A stretch of DNA of 46,826 nt from Flavobacteriales bacterium. GTDB taxonomy: Bacteria > Bacteroidota > Bacteroidia > Flavobacteriales_D > Sanyastnellaceae. Each line of letters starts with the position of its first letter. The stretch's first letter is position 1. A model generated the notes under the pieces. The model did no database searches. It had not been told where the DNA came from and saw only the letters and a program-made list of their open reading frames with translations. Location of the stretch: assembly GCA_022428285.1 (NCBI GenBank), contig JAKMCX010000009.1, positions 1-46,826 of the forward strand, written 5' to 3'. The translations under genes and the position numbers were made by a program. Positions 40,201-46,826 of this stretch are shown here, piece after piece.

Positions 40201-42539
40201 TCAGTATCGGTGATGCCATTGTCTACGTCTGCTGAAGCGCAAGTGTTAAAGGTGACCTGGTAGTCTTGGTCTGAGTTGAATTCATACCAAACAGCACCAT
40301 TGGTAGCAAGAGCGTTACCCAAAACCGTGGTACCACCATACTCGTCAGAGTTGGCATTCTCCAATGTACCAGTCAAGATCAAACCACAAGCGATCGCCTG
40401 AGCGTCCTCCGGATTGTCATTTGCAGGTGGGAATTCACAGCTTCCATCATCCACAGAAGCAGAGATGTTGTAGTTGTTCGCGAGCATGTCAGTACATCCT
40501 CCGAAGGCACAATCCGTAACATCCAAGCCGCCAAATGCGACAGGGTATCCGTCTGTGGGACCATAAGTCAGCGCAGCGTATTCGTTACCCAAGTTGTCAG
40601 AGATGGCCCAACCTTCAGTGGTGAAAATGCTTCCTGTGCTGAAAGTGTAGCAACCAATGTCCAAGCAATTGATGACTTCAACCGTCGTAGCACCTGACTC
40701 CATCGTTCCCTCATAAATGGTATCGCCAGTCTCCTCGCTCACCAAGTAGTAATCGTTTCCTGGAGACCAGCCAGAAGCGAAGTCGTCCTGCAAGGTCAAG
40801 AAGAATCCAAGCTGACCATTGTCACACACAACACAAGAGCCATCATCAATGGTAGCATCTGCATTGTAGTTGATCGCTGCTGGCAGCGTACAACCGCTCA
40901 AGCAAGTGGCCTCTTCTGATCCAAAGCCGATGTCATACACACCCAAAGTACCGTCGTGAATCACGTTTCCAGCGAAGTCCAGGATGTACCAAGAAGCCTG
41001 TCCAAGAGGCGTACCGCCTCCACCAGAGAACTGAAGACATGCATCGTTAGGAATACAGAACTCCCAATATCCGTCCACCACTGTGGCCTCGAGATCTGGG
41101 GTGTACAAATCGTTGTTGTATCCAGCTGACAGCAGAGTGTCACCGGTGGAAGGATCATAGATATACGCCGCATTGTTTCCCCAGAACAGGTAAGTGTCGT
41201 GGTTCAAATACAAGATGTAAGACGTGCTATCCGCATTGCCAATGCAACTTGGAGAGAAGCAGCTTCCGTCATCAGCAGTTGCAGTCTCATCGTAGTTGAA
41301 GGCATTGCTGTCCGTACATCCACAAGTAACATCTCCTGTTGCAACACCAAACACTCCAAATCCATCGTTGGCAGTGAAGTCATAAAGGATTTCTCCAGTG
41401 TTGTAGTCAAAGATCTGCCACTCCTTTTCTCCAGGGTAGATGCCTCCAGAAATCTCGAGAACATAACATTCGGTAGTGGACAGACAGAAGAAGTCGTATC
41501 CCTGAGCACCTGGATCAACAGTGAACAAAGCATTGTCCAAAGAACCAGAGTTCAAAATCTCACCCGCTTGATTCGAGAGGGTATAGCTAGCGCCATCCCA
41601 ACCGTCACCAAAGGTGTCATACATCATGAATTGAGCCAACACATCATCTGGGTTGTCACAACTTGGGAAAACACAGCTTCCATCATCGATGGTAGCCTCT
41701 CCGCTGTAGTTCAATGCCTCAACATCTGTACAACCGCAAACTTCTTCAGTCAGTCCGTAGTAGAACTCGACCGTACCACCGCCTGCATCAGCAGCAATGT
41801 TCTCGCCTGTGTAGACATTCACCATGGTCCATCCGATTTCACTGAGGAAGCTTCCGCCACCGCTCGTGACTTCATAACAAGCCCCCACTGGGATGCAGAT
41901 GGTATCCTGTCCCGCGTTGAAGCCACCGCCAGAACCACCGGATCCTGTAGCAGAGGCATCCAATGATCCAGAAGCGATCAAAACATCGTCAGCATAGACT
42001 TCATAGGTATTGCCGTTCCAACCGTCTCCCCAGGAGTCAGTCATGTTGACAAACACCATGGTTTGCGCCTCATCTGGGCATGCATCGAAGAGGCATGAAC
42101 CGTCATCGAGGGTTGCTGTATCGTCATAGTTCAAGGCGGCAGTATCCGTACAACCTGGAACGTCGCTCGTCAAGGAGAACACAAAAGTCGTACCACTACC
42201 CGAAACTGAACCGGCGCAATCACCAGCGCAGTTAAACGGAGACGCGTCAACAGCGATGGCCGTACCTCCGTCACCATAGGTGTCGTCGATAAAGACAGTA
42301 TAGTCTCCAGCGCCATAGGAAGCGACGGAGTACACGTTTACATCACCGCCCCCATTAGGGAACAATGTTGCACCGTCTACGTTAAGAATGGTGTCCCCGT
42401 TGAAGGTGACAATACAAGTCGACACTTCGCCAGGCCAGTTGTCGGCCGTAAAAGTGATGGTCTGCGCCTGCAAGGACGCAAAGAGGGCCAAAGCAAACGT
42501 GCTTAGGGTGCCTCGGAGAATGAGATTTCTCAGGTTCAT
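37266..42539 (-). CDS. Giant secreted Cys-rich repeat protein (GCTD repeats) with dockerin-like tail
   Basis: 1757 residues from ATG 42539, with signal peptide (1-26, FALALFASLQAQ). Eleven GCxxxxAxNYxxxA...DDGSC repeats occur near residues 129, 269, 408, 550, 681, 1008, 1386, 1521, 1548, 1672 and 1703; the first five are spaced about 140. Between them lie FGDGWNG-type modules (e.g. 167-245, 307-395), two domains near 705-850 and 860-1005 of WYEFNSDQDY/GVWYQV type, and a CUB-like segment (about 1415-1500). The tail ends CPTDLNGDGTTTT...FGTEC, a single dockerin-like calcium loop flanked by Cys. Probably a cell-surface or secreted adhesin; no catalytic motif was seen. GC content looks lower than in the division cluster. 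Confidence 0.88.
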   Translation of the reverse strand: MNLRNLILRGTLSTFALALFASLQAQTITFTADNWPGEVSTCIVTFNGDTILNVDGATLFPNGGGDVNVYSVASYGAGDYTVFIDDTYGDGGTAIAVDASPFNCAGDCAGSVSGSGTTFVFSLTSDVPGCTDTAALNYDDTATLDDGSCLFDACPDEAQTMVFVNMTDSWGDGWNGNTYEVYADDVLIASGSLDASATGSGGSGGGFNAGQDTICIPVGACYEVTSGGGSFLSEIGWTMVNVYTGENIAADAGGGTVEFYYGLTEEVCGCTDVEALNYSGEATIDDGSCVFPSCDNPDDVLAQFMMYDTFGDGWDGASYTLSNQAGEILNSGSLDNALFTVDPGAQGYDFFCLSTTECYVLEISGGIYPGEKEWQIFDYNTGEILYDFTANDGFGVFGVATGDVTCGCTDSNAFNYDETATADDGSCFSPSCIGNADSTSYILYLNHDTYLFWGNNAAYIYDPSTGDTLLSAGYNNDLYTPDLEATVVDGYWEFCIPNDACLQFSGGGGTPLGQASWYILDFAGNVIHDGTLGVYDIGFGSEEATCLSGCTLPAAINYNADATIDDGSCVVCDNGQLGFFLTLQDDFASGWSPGNDYYLVSEETGDTIYEGTMESGATTVEVINCLDIGCYTFSTGSIFTTEGWAISDNLGNEYAALTYGPTDGYPVAFGGLDVTDCAFGGCTDMLANNYNISASVDDGSCEFPPANDNPEDAQAIACGLILTGTLENANSDEYGGTTVLGNALATNGAVWYEFNSDQDYQVTFNTCASADVDNGITDTDVVVFAVGTDGSLTAIATNDDSGVAGCGSGTTGTFNSIVSINAEQGNNYLVRVSTYGSTSSQTGIVLEAACASCPDGFPNNDDLCTLALPLVDGGSYDGSLCCSGPDEDFGMPSLSTFATAYGVWYQVTVEAPYNLYNITVDATGTGAIGYATYNGDDCTDLADMASGVVQGSVQTQMNQYFGNEVEGPAVVSIASPNYDNSYYLFVWTTQTDDCGSYNVSVSAEISGCTDPIASNYNPDATVNANCLYVGVTQPNDSCSNAIAVACGETIAGNTGGATSVGGTNACGGSGSGIWYTLDNGGMEQLITVSTCGSTVNTIFDVFQDVDAPDATLEVNSLNVDNYSNISAVIVFNGDTVATIPAGDLFPTVFNDFYYGLSGGDYTVYFTNEGTELDGIAAQVISTDGSSQDLLCSGDCTTDPQVCFDVSINTDFYPSETSWTITNSSGSVVASGAPEFANSTNTETLCLPAGSYTLDVADGFGDGIGTTGSDDVNVTTAGGDALVVAGDVDGAGSSFAFTLEASPFNFPAGATVEQSFTIFGGTGLCSSLICWDQGDNTVTMSETCDNGETFQFISDAQASTYAILVAAGSGSLGGEFDMSVTCEPVVYGCMDELACNYNVDANVDDVNDPCDFTSCLDCETESWEYCYDSNESWSFTLVNPNGGTIVVDLTGTSIEQNWDELVIDDAATGANLYNSDVDPDESLVIGTDSLTVSFTSDGSVSCVSGSDLFIALSITCAPAPTTGCADTTACNYNGPVDFADNALCDFSCLGCTNSEAVNYDPFASVDDGSCCFGASIEFNMFDSFGDGWNNATYSFYDSEGNLLAEGGLLSTENGGDFDTDALCLDAAGCYTLIVTEGGFPSEVSWSISGDAFNTTSGGPGTFQVGLGTPCTEGCGLPFAPNYVDPDSVDVVNNDLCDFQNYVMGCTYPDASNYEPTATNDDGGCTFDIANPCPTDLNGDGTTTTSDLLIFLGAFGTEC

Positions 42540-42565
42540 GATTAAGGTTTTTTCCAATTGCCGGA

Positions 42566-42594
42566 GCAATATAGCGGAAACGGAACCGAATCAA
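42566..42594 (-). promoter_or_regulatory. Candidate Bacteroidota promoter for the first giant repeat gene
   Basis: On the minus strand TTG (42594-42592), an 18-nt spacer and TATATTGC (42573-42566) approximate the -33/-7 pattern, with one or two mismatches in the -7 element. The spacing equals that of the candidate before mraZ. The leader to the ATG would be about 20-25 nt. Confidence 0.4.
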
Positions 42595-42686
42595 GAATAG
42601 ATTGGAGGGGTAAATCTGTCTTCACCCCTGAGACCCGGCCCCACATTTAAATCAGGTCGCTGATTATCAGGGCTTCAAAAAGCAAA

Positions 42687-42714
42687 CAGCCCCGAACGCT
42701 CAGGTCCGGGGCTG
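42687..42714 (-). terminator. Terminator behind the second giant repeat gene
   Basis: Read on the minus strand, CAGCCCCGGAC pairs with GTTCGGGGCTG over 11 positions (one mismatch) around a 6-nt loop, followed by TTTGCTTTTTG. It is about 60 nt after the TAA at 42774 and upstream of the first giant gene's promoter, so the two giant genes are probably separate transcripts. Confidence 0.75.
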
Positions 42715-42773
42715 CTTATAGAGTCCATGAACAGCTCCAAAACAAATTTGTAGCCGTTCGGTCTTAGATGTCT

Positions 42774-45700
42774 TTACTCGGTACAAGGGTCGCCGAAACT
42801 GATCAAGAACGCGAGCAGGTCAGCGGTTGTAGTCGCACCGTCTTGGTTCAAATCAGTAGGGCAAGGACTCTGCAAGATGAATTCACAAGTGCCGTCATCC
42901 TGAATGGCATTCGGGTTGTAGTTCTCAGCGATGTCATACTTGCAGCCTCCACAGCCGTCAAAAATGCAATCCTCCAGAACCGTAATGTTGGCTTCAGGGT
43001 TGTAGTTACAAGCCACCGAGACCGTGCATCCAGAGACACAATCAGATTCGCCAACCTCAAAATACACGGGGCCGGCGGGTGCGCCTCCCGAGGTAATGCC
43101 ACTTGAAGTACCCAACAAGGTCCATCCGACCTCCACCGGAATCACTCCCGCGGAAACTTCGAGGTAGTAACATCCATCTGCCAAGCAGAAGTTATCCGTG
43201 CCGCTGGTGCCTTCCGGGGTTACCGTAAACCCAACACTGGGAAGTCCTCCTTGAGCAAGCAACAATCCATCTACGCTATACAAGCTGTATTGAGCTCCGT
43301 TCCAACCATCCCCGAAGTCATCCGTCATTTGGATGCGAACACAGCTGTCGTAGCAACAATCATCTGTAGAGATGGTGGCCGTCTCATCATAATTGCAAGC
43401 CGTTGCATCGGTACAACCCGCGCAACTTTCATAATCACATGATCCATTGTCAGAAGTGGCAGCAGGATCAAAGTTGCAGGCTCCGGCATCCACACATCCG
43501 CACACCACACCTCCGAGAGAGAAGTTCACGGAGCCAATGGCGCCTGATACCACTTCACCATCTGCCGTAGAAAGCGTCCAAGTGATCTCCTCATCGAAGT
43601 CACCTCCGCCTACCGTCAGGGCGTAGCAACCCTCCACAAGGCAGAAGGTGTCAAAACCTTCGTCTCCACCCAGGAAATTGTCGACATCCAAAATGTATGC
43701 AGCACTGTCCAAGTTGCCAGAGAGCAAGGTGTCTCCACTGGCGTCTGTCAGGTAATAATCCGCACCATTCCAACCGTCACCAAAGCTGTCGAACATGTCC
43801 AACTTCAAAGCAATTCCATCGGTAGCTTCCTCTGGACATGCACAACTCAAGAAGTCACATGACCCGTCCTCAATGTTGGCCTCTACATCATAGTTGCAAG
43901 CCACATCATTGGTACATCCCTCCACTGCTGGGGCGCAGCTCAGGCTGATCTCAACAGTACCATTGTCATCGGTGATGGGGTCACCATCGGCGTCCTCTGC
44001 ACTGACATATGCATAATAATGTCTGCCGGGCTCAGAAATGAACTGCACCCAAGCATCGTTTTGATCGAAGAAACCGCAATTGATGAAGTCGGCCTCTTCC
44101 GAAGCGTAAACCCCATCCTCTACCGTGAGCACACACTCAAACAACTGGGGAATACCTCCTGCACACACAGCATCACTCACATAGAGGTTGAGCTTGGAGT
44201 CAATGTTAGAACCACACAGACTCAGTGTATGCAAATCACCGGTACCCTCGAAGGTGTACCAAATTCCAGGTCCTGGAACGGGGTCACAACCATTGATCAA
44301 GTTGGGTGCACCGAGGTTCGTTGCGCCACCAGTAGAACCTGCCAAAGACGTATTGCAGTCCAAAGCTTCTGCCGTTCCGCATGTATTGTTAGAAGGCACC
44401 ACTCCTGCGTAGTCGCAAGTGCCGTCGTCCATGGTCGCAGTGGGGTCATAATTGGGGGCCGCATCATCCATGCAACCCAAGTAGACGCCGTTGGTCAAGA
44501 ATTGATACTGACCGCAGTCTTCGGGGTCTGTGGTAAACACATAGAACAAGTAGTCCGTGTTGGCTTGAAGCACCGTGAAGTCACTGATCTCACCTGCACA
44601 TTGCTCGGAGACAAGACATCCAACCTGCGCCTCGAGGTCCCCACAAGAACCCACGTCGAAAATCGCAAGACCGATGTTGGCCGCATTCAAGTTCAGGAGG
44701 TCAAAGAAGAAAGTCTCGTAATCCAAGCTGTTGAACTGGTACCAAACACCATAACTGGTTTGGAATCCTGCCAAGAAACTTACGTCTACGTTGTCGGGGC
44801 TAGAGCAGCAGACGGAGCCGACGTGGGGCACACCATTCTGAAGTTCCAACGCACTGCTGCAATCGTCATTGATCGGAGCACCACTGGTGCAATCGACGCA
44901 TTCTACTGACAGCAGGAATTCATCTCCACTGGTGTACTCACTAAATCGGGTGACATATATATAGTAGTCCTGGCCCTGCTCCACATTGAATGCGACTTCA
45001 CTCATAAAGCCCTCCGAGCAACCATCGTCGTTGCCACCGAGGCACTCCAAGTTGTCGAGGTCTCCATCCGTTGCCGCAAAGACAAACACTTGAGAGTCAA
45101 ACAAGGGGTTACCAGCTGGGTTAAACGCATCCGTGCCGCATGTGGAAAGCACCATCTGTTGATCAGACTGTGCATTGAACACATACCAAACACCCGCAGC
45201 GCTGATTTCTTGACCCGAGCAAGTCGTTCCGTTCAGGCCTTCGCCGTCGACCGCGTAGGTCAACGTCCCCGCGATTTGAGCGCCACACTGCACCGCTTGT
45301 GCACTGTAAGCATAGTTGTTGTTGGGGGGACACTCGCAACTGCCGTCATCGTCGGTAGCACTTGGGTTGTAGTTCAAGCAGAAGGGATCTGTACATCCCA
45401 AGAATGAGCAAGAACCGGTCTCACCAAAGTCGACACCAAAGCTGGAAACTTCATCGACTCCTGTGCCATAAAAATTACCGACCACGTCTTCGAGGTACCA
45501 ACCGATGTCGTCCGAATCATCGCCGGGCGTGATGTCAAACACATAACATCCAGGCTGCAAGCACACGAGGTCAACACCACTGGTCAGACCATCGCCTTGA
45601 TCCGAATTGTCCAAGGTTCCCGTCGCCGCAATGTCACCGTTCAAATCAGAAATGTAATAGACACCGCCATTCCAGCCATCGCCAAACGCGTCTGTCATGG

Positions 45701-46826
45701 TGACTTCGAGGATGAGCTCACCGCCAGCGCAATAGACACATGTCCCATCGTCAATGGAGGCTGAAGGCGTAAAGTTGGTCGCGTTGAAGTCGGTACAACC
45801 GTAGCAAGAGAAATTACAGAAGCCACTGTCGAAGACAGCATTCGAACTGAAGTTACAGGCCGTGGGGTCTGTACAGCCCACGGGGCAGCTCACGCCTCCA
45901 AGGGTTATCCTGTCTGCACCGCTGATCAATTGATCACCGAATTCAGCTTCATCCAAAGAACCGGTGTACACCACCTGCCCATCAAACGTGCTGAACGTAT
46001 AGATTCCATTGTTCCAGCCGTCCTGGAAACTGTCGAACATCTCGAAGTTGTAGCATCCCTCTGGCAGACAAACAGCATGAGAGCCTGCGCCACCAAAGTC
46101 GACCACGGTGTTGGTTTCCATGTTTCGGATGTTCCAGCTGATTTCGCCGTCCCAGCTTCCACCACCTACTTCGAGAAAGAAGAAGTACTCCTCATAGCAG
46201 CATGTTCCATCATCATAAATGGCCGCGTCGTCATAATTGACCGCATCAGCCTCCGTACAACCGTAACAACTGTAATCACAATCTCCATTGGAAATGGTAG
46301 CGTTCTGGTCGTAGTTACAGGCCGTAGGGTCTGTGCAACCTTGGCAAGACAAGTACTCACAGCTTCCATCATTGAAGTTTGCAGCTGGATCATAATTACA
46401 GGCACCAGTAATGGTGCACCCCTCATTCAAACACTCTGGGTTTCCTACATAGAAGAACTCTTGAATGGTGCCGCCAGCAACTCCCGGGCCTCCTTCCAAA
46501 ATCAACTGTTCTCCGAGGTATATCTCCCATGAAGCCTCCACCGCGAGGTTGTCGAACTGCAATTCCAAGACGTAGCAATCATCCACCAAACAGAGGTCGA
46601 GCTCAGCCACACCTCCTTCTGTGAACTCGATGCTTCCCAATTCCTGGCCCGCCAGATTGCCCACTGCTGCGCCTCCAATATTGCCTTGACTGTCTACCCA
46701 TCCATTGGAAAAGGCGTCATACAAACGCACCGTTACGCAAGAATCGAAGCAACACGAACCGTCATTGAATCCAGCTTCGGGGTCGTAGTTACAGGCCGTA
46801 GGGTCTGTGCAACCTTGGCAAGACAA
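42774..46826 (-). CDS. Second giant Cys-rich repeat protein, 3' part (start beyond right edge)
   Basis: At least 1350 residues; the frame runs off the right end (the edge codon is an internal Leu), so the signal peptide is not seen. Thirteen GCxxxxAxNY...DGSC repeats are present, several followed by FGDGWNG modules such as MFDSFGDGWNGADYYLTD. A WYVFNAQSDQQM domain and a GVWYQFNSL domain mirror those of the neighbouring giant protein. The tail CPTDLNQDGATTT...FGDPCTE parallels the neighbour's tail. These are paralogues by duplication. Function inferred as surface adhesion or secreted matrix; Ca2+ binding is plausible from the many Asp-rich loops. Confidence 0.88.
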   Translation of the reverse strand: MSCQGCTDPTACNYDPEAGFNDGSCCFDSCVTVRLYDAFSNGWVDSQGNIGGAAVGNLAGQELGSIEFTEGGVAELDLCLVDDCYVLELQFDNLAVEASWEIYLGEQLILEGGPGVAGGTIQEFFYVGNPECLNEGCTITGACNYDPAANFNDGSCEYLSCQGCTDPTACNYDQNATISNGDCDYSCYGCTEADAVNYDDAAIYDDGTCCYEEYFFFLEVGGGSWDGEISWNIRNMETNTVVDFGGAGSHAVCLPEGCYNFEMFDSFQDGWNNGIYTFSTFDGQVVYTGSLDEAEFGDQLISGADRITLGGVSCPVGCTDPTACNFSSNAVFDSGFCNFSCYGCTDFNATNFTPSASIDDGTCVYCAGGELILEVTMTDAFGDGWNGGVYYISDLNGDIAATGTLDNSDQGDGLTSGVDLVCLQPGCYVFDITPGDDSDDIGWYLEDVVGNFYGTGVDEVSSFGVDFGETGSCSFLGCTDPFCLNYNPSATDDDGSCECPPNNNYAYSAQAVQCGAQIAGTLTYAVDGEGLNGTTCSGQEISAAGVWYVFNAQSDQQMVLSTCGTDAFNPAGNPLFDSQVFVFAATDGDLDNLECLGGNDDGCSEGFMSEVAFNVEQGQDYYIYVTRFSEYTSGDEFLLSVECVDCTSGAPINDDCSSALELQNGVPHVGSVCCSSPDNVDVSFLAGFQTSYGVWYQFNSLDYETFFFDLLNLNAANIGLAIFDVGSCGDLEAQVGCLVSEQCAGEISDFTVLQANTDYLFYVFTTDPEDCGQYQFLTNGVYLGCMDDAAPNYDPTATMDDGTCDYAGVVPSNNTCGTAEALDCNTSLAGSTGGATNLGAPNLINGCDPVPGPGIWYTFEGTGDLHTLSLCGSNIDSKLNLYVSDAVCAGGIPQLFECVLTVEDGVYASEEADFINCGFFDQNDAWVQFISEPGRHYYAYVSAEDADGDPITDDNGTVEISLSCAPAVEGCTNDVACNYDVEANIEDGSCDFLSCACPEEATDGIALKLDMFDSFGDGWNGADYYLTDASGDTLLSGNLDSAAYILDVDNFLGGDEGFDTFCLVEGCYALTVGGGDFDEEITWTLSTADGEVVSGAIGSVNFSLGGVVCGCVDAGACNFDPAATSDNGSCDYESCAGCTDATACNYDETATISTDDCCYDSCVRIQMTDDFGDGWNGAQYSLYSVDGLLLAQGGLPSVGFTVTPEGTSGTDNFCLADGCYYLEVSAGVIPVEVGWTLLGTSSGITSGGAPAGPVYFEVGESDCVSGCTVSVACNYNPEANITVLEDCIFDGCGGCKYDIAENYNPNAIQDDGTCEFILQSPCPTDLNQDGATTTADLLAFLISFGDPCTE
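46307..46352 (-). repeat. 46-bp direct repeat, copy 1
   Basis: Identical over 46 bp to 46781-46826, 474 bp (158 codons) away and in frame. It encodes the SCQGCTDPTACNYD part of a repeat. Identity at the DNA level, including third positions, suggests recent duplication or gene conversion of one module. Confidence 0.9.
46781..46826 (-). repeat. 46-bp direct repeat, copy 2 (reaches window edge)
   Basis: Second copy of the 46-bp identical segment at 46307-46352; it may extend beyond the window, so its true length is unknown. Confidence 0.9.

Noticed and set aside
41199-41966. 255-codon plus-strand frame within the first giant gene
   Set aside because: Antisense shadow of a repeat-containing coding region; Ser/Val/Ile-rich with no motif or start context.
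37266-46826. Possible CRISPR-like or satellite array in the repeat-rich right arm
   Set aside because: Repeats are diverged, in frame and encode a protein repeat with conserved Cys; spacing and spacers do not fit a CRISPR array.
1-46826. Mobile elements, integrases or toxin-antitoxin modules
   Set aside because: No transposase, integrase, terminal inverted repeats or small paired toxin genes were found on reading both strands; gene content is chromosomal housekeeping plus exported proteins.

Overview
The window reads as a chromosomal segment of a GC-rich member of the Bacteroidota, most likely Flavobacteriales. Supporting signs are gldB and gldC (gliding / type IX secretion accessory genes), a PorT-like outer-membrane barrel, a Bacteroidota-type division and cell-wall cluster, an FtsZ with a long linker and a tail ending in HDNVD, Bacteroidota-style promoter elements (TTG / TAnnTTTG), and two giant Cys-rich proteins built from GCTDxxAxNY...DDGSC repeats. 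No tRNA, rRNA, IS element, prophage or CRISPR array was recognised.

Layout. (1) 1-1612, + strand: the 3' end of a DUF389 membrane protein and an M50-like integral-membrane metalloprotease. (2) 1620-5214, - strand: three overlapping genes for exported proteins (DUF4384 protein, caspase-like C14 peptidase, secreted protein of unknown role). (3) 5333-9113, + strand: dtd, a MazG-like pyrophosphohydrolase and a 997-residue secreted BNR/sortilin-type propeller protein, joined by 4-nt overlaps. (4) 9138-12519, - strand: PorT-like barrel, nadE and an orphan SAM methyltransferase. (5) 12603-14036, + strand: gldB-gldC, facing engB and an alpha/beta hydrolase (14046-15432, - strand). (6) 15772-32370, + strand: mraZ-rsmH-ftsL-ftsI-murE-mraY-murD-ftsW-murG-murC-ftsQ-ftsA-ftsZ-yqeY, then yceI and a clear terminator at about 33182-33216. 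(7) 33248-37169, - strand: SDR, M28 peptidase, nitroreductase, a small membrane protein and a putative outer-membrane barrel, in an apparent operon. (8) 37266-46826, - strand: two tandem giant surface or secreted proteins, the second cut by the window edge.

How they work together. Region 6 makes lipid II (MurE, MraY, MurD, MurG, MurC) and the septal machine that uses it (FtsA/FtsZ ring, FtsQ/FtsL, FtsW/FtsI). MraZ probably autoregulates through three TGGGN boxes with exact 10-bp spacing at 15706-15730. A second, reversed TGGGG array lies in the same 339-bp intergenic region. GldB/GldC and the PorT-like barrel point to a gliding or T9SS-competent cell. The two giant repeat proteins share a Cys-flanked, dockerin-like C-terminal tail that may be a sorting or anchoring tag.

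The least-described parts are the all-exported caspase/DUF4384/unknown trio and the tandem Cys-rich repeat proteins with their shared C-terminal tag. All function calls come from reading motifs by eye; no database search was run.
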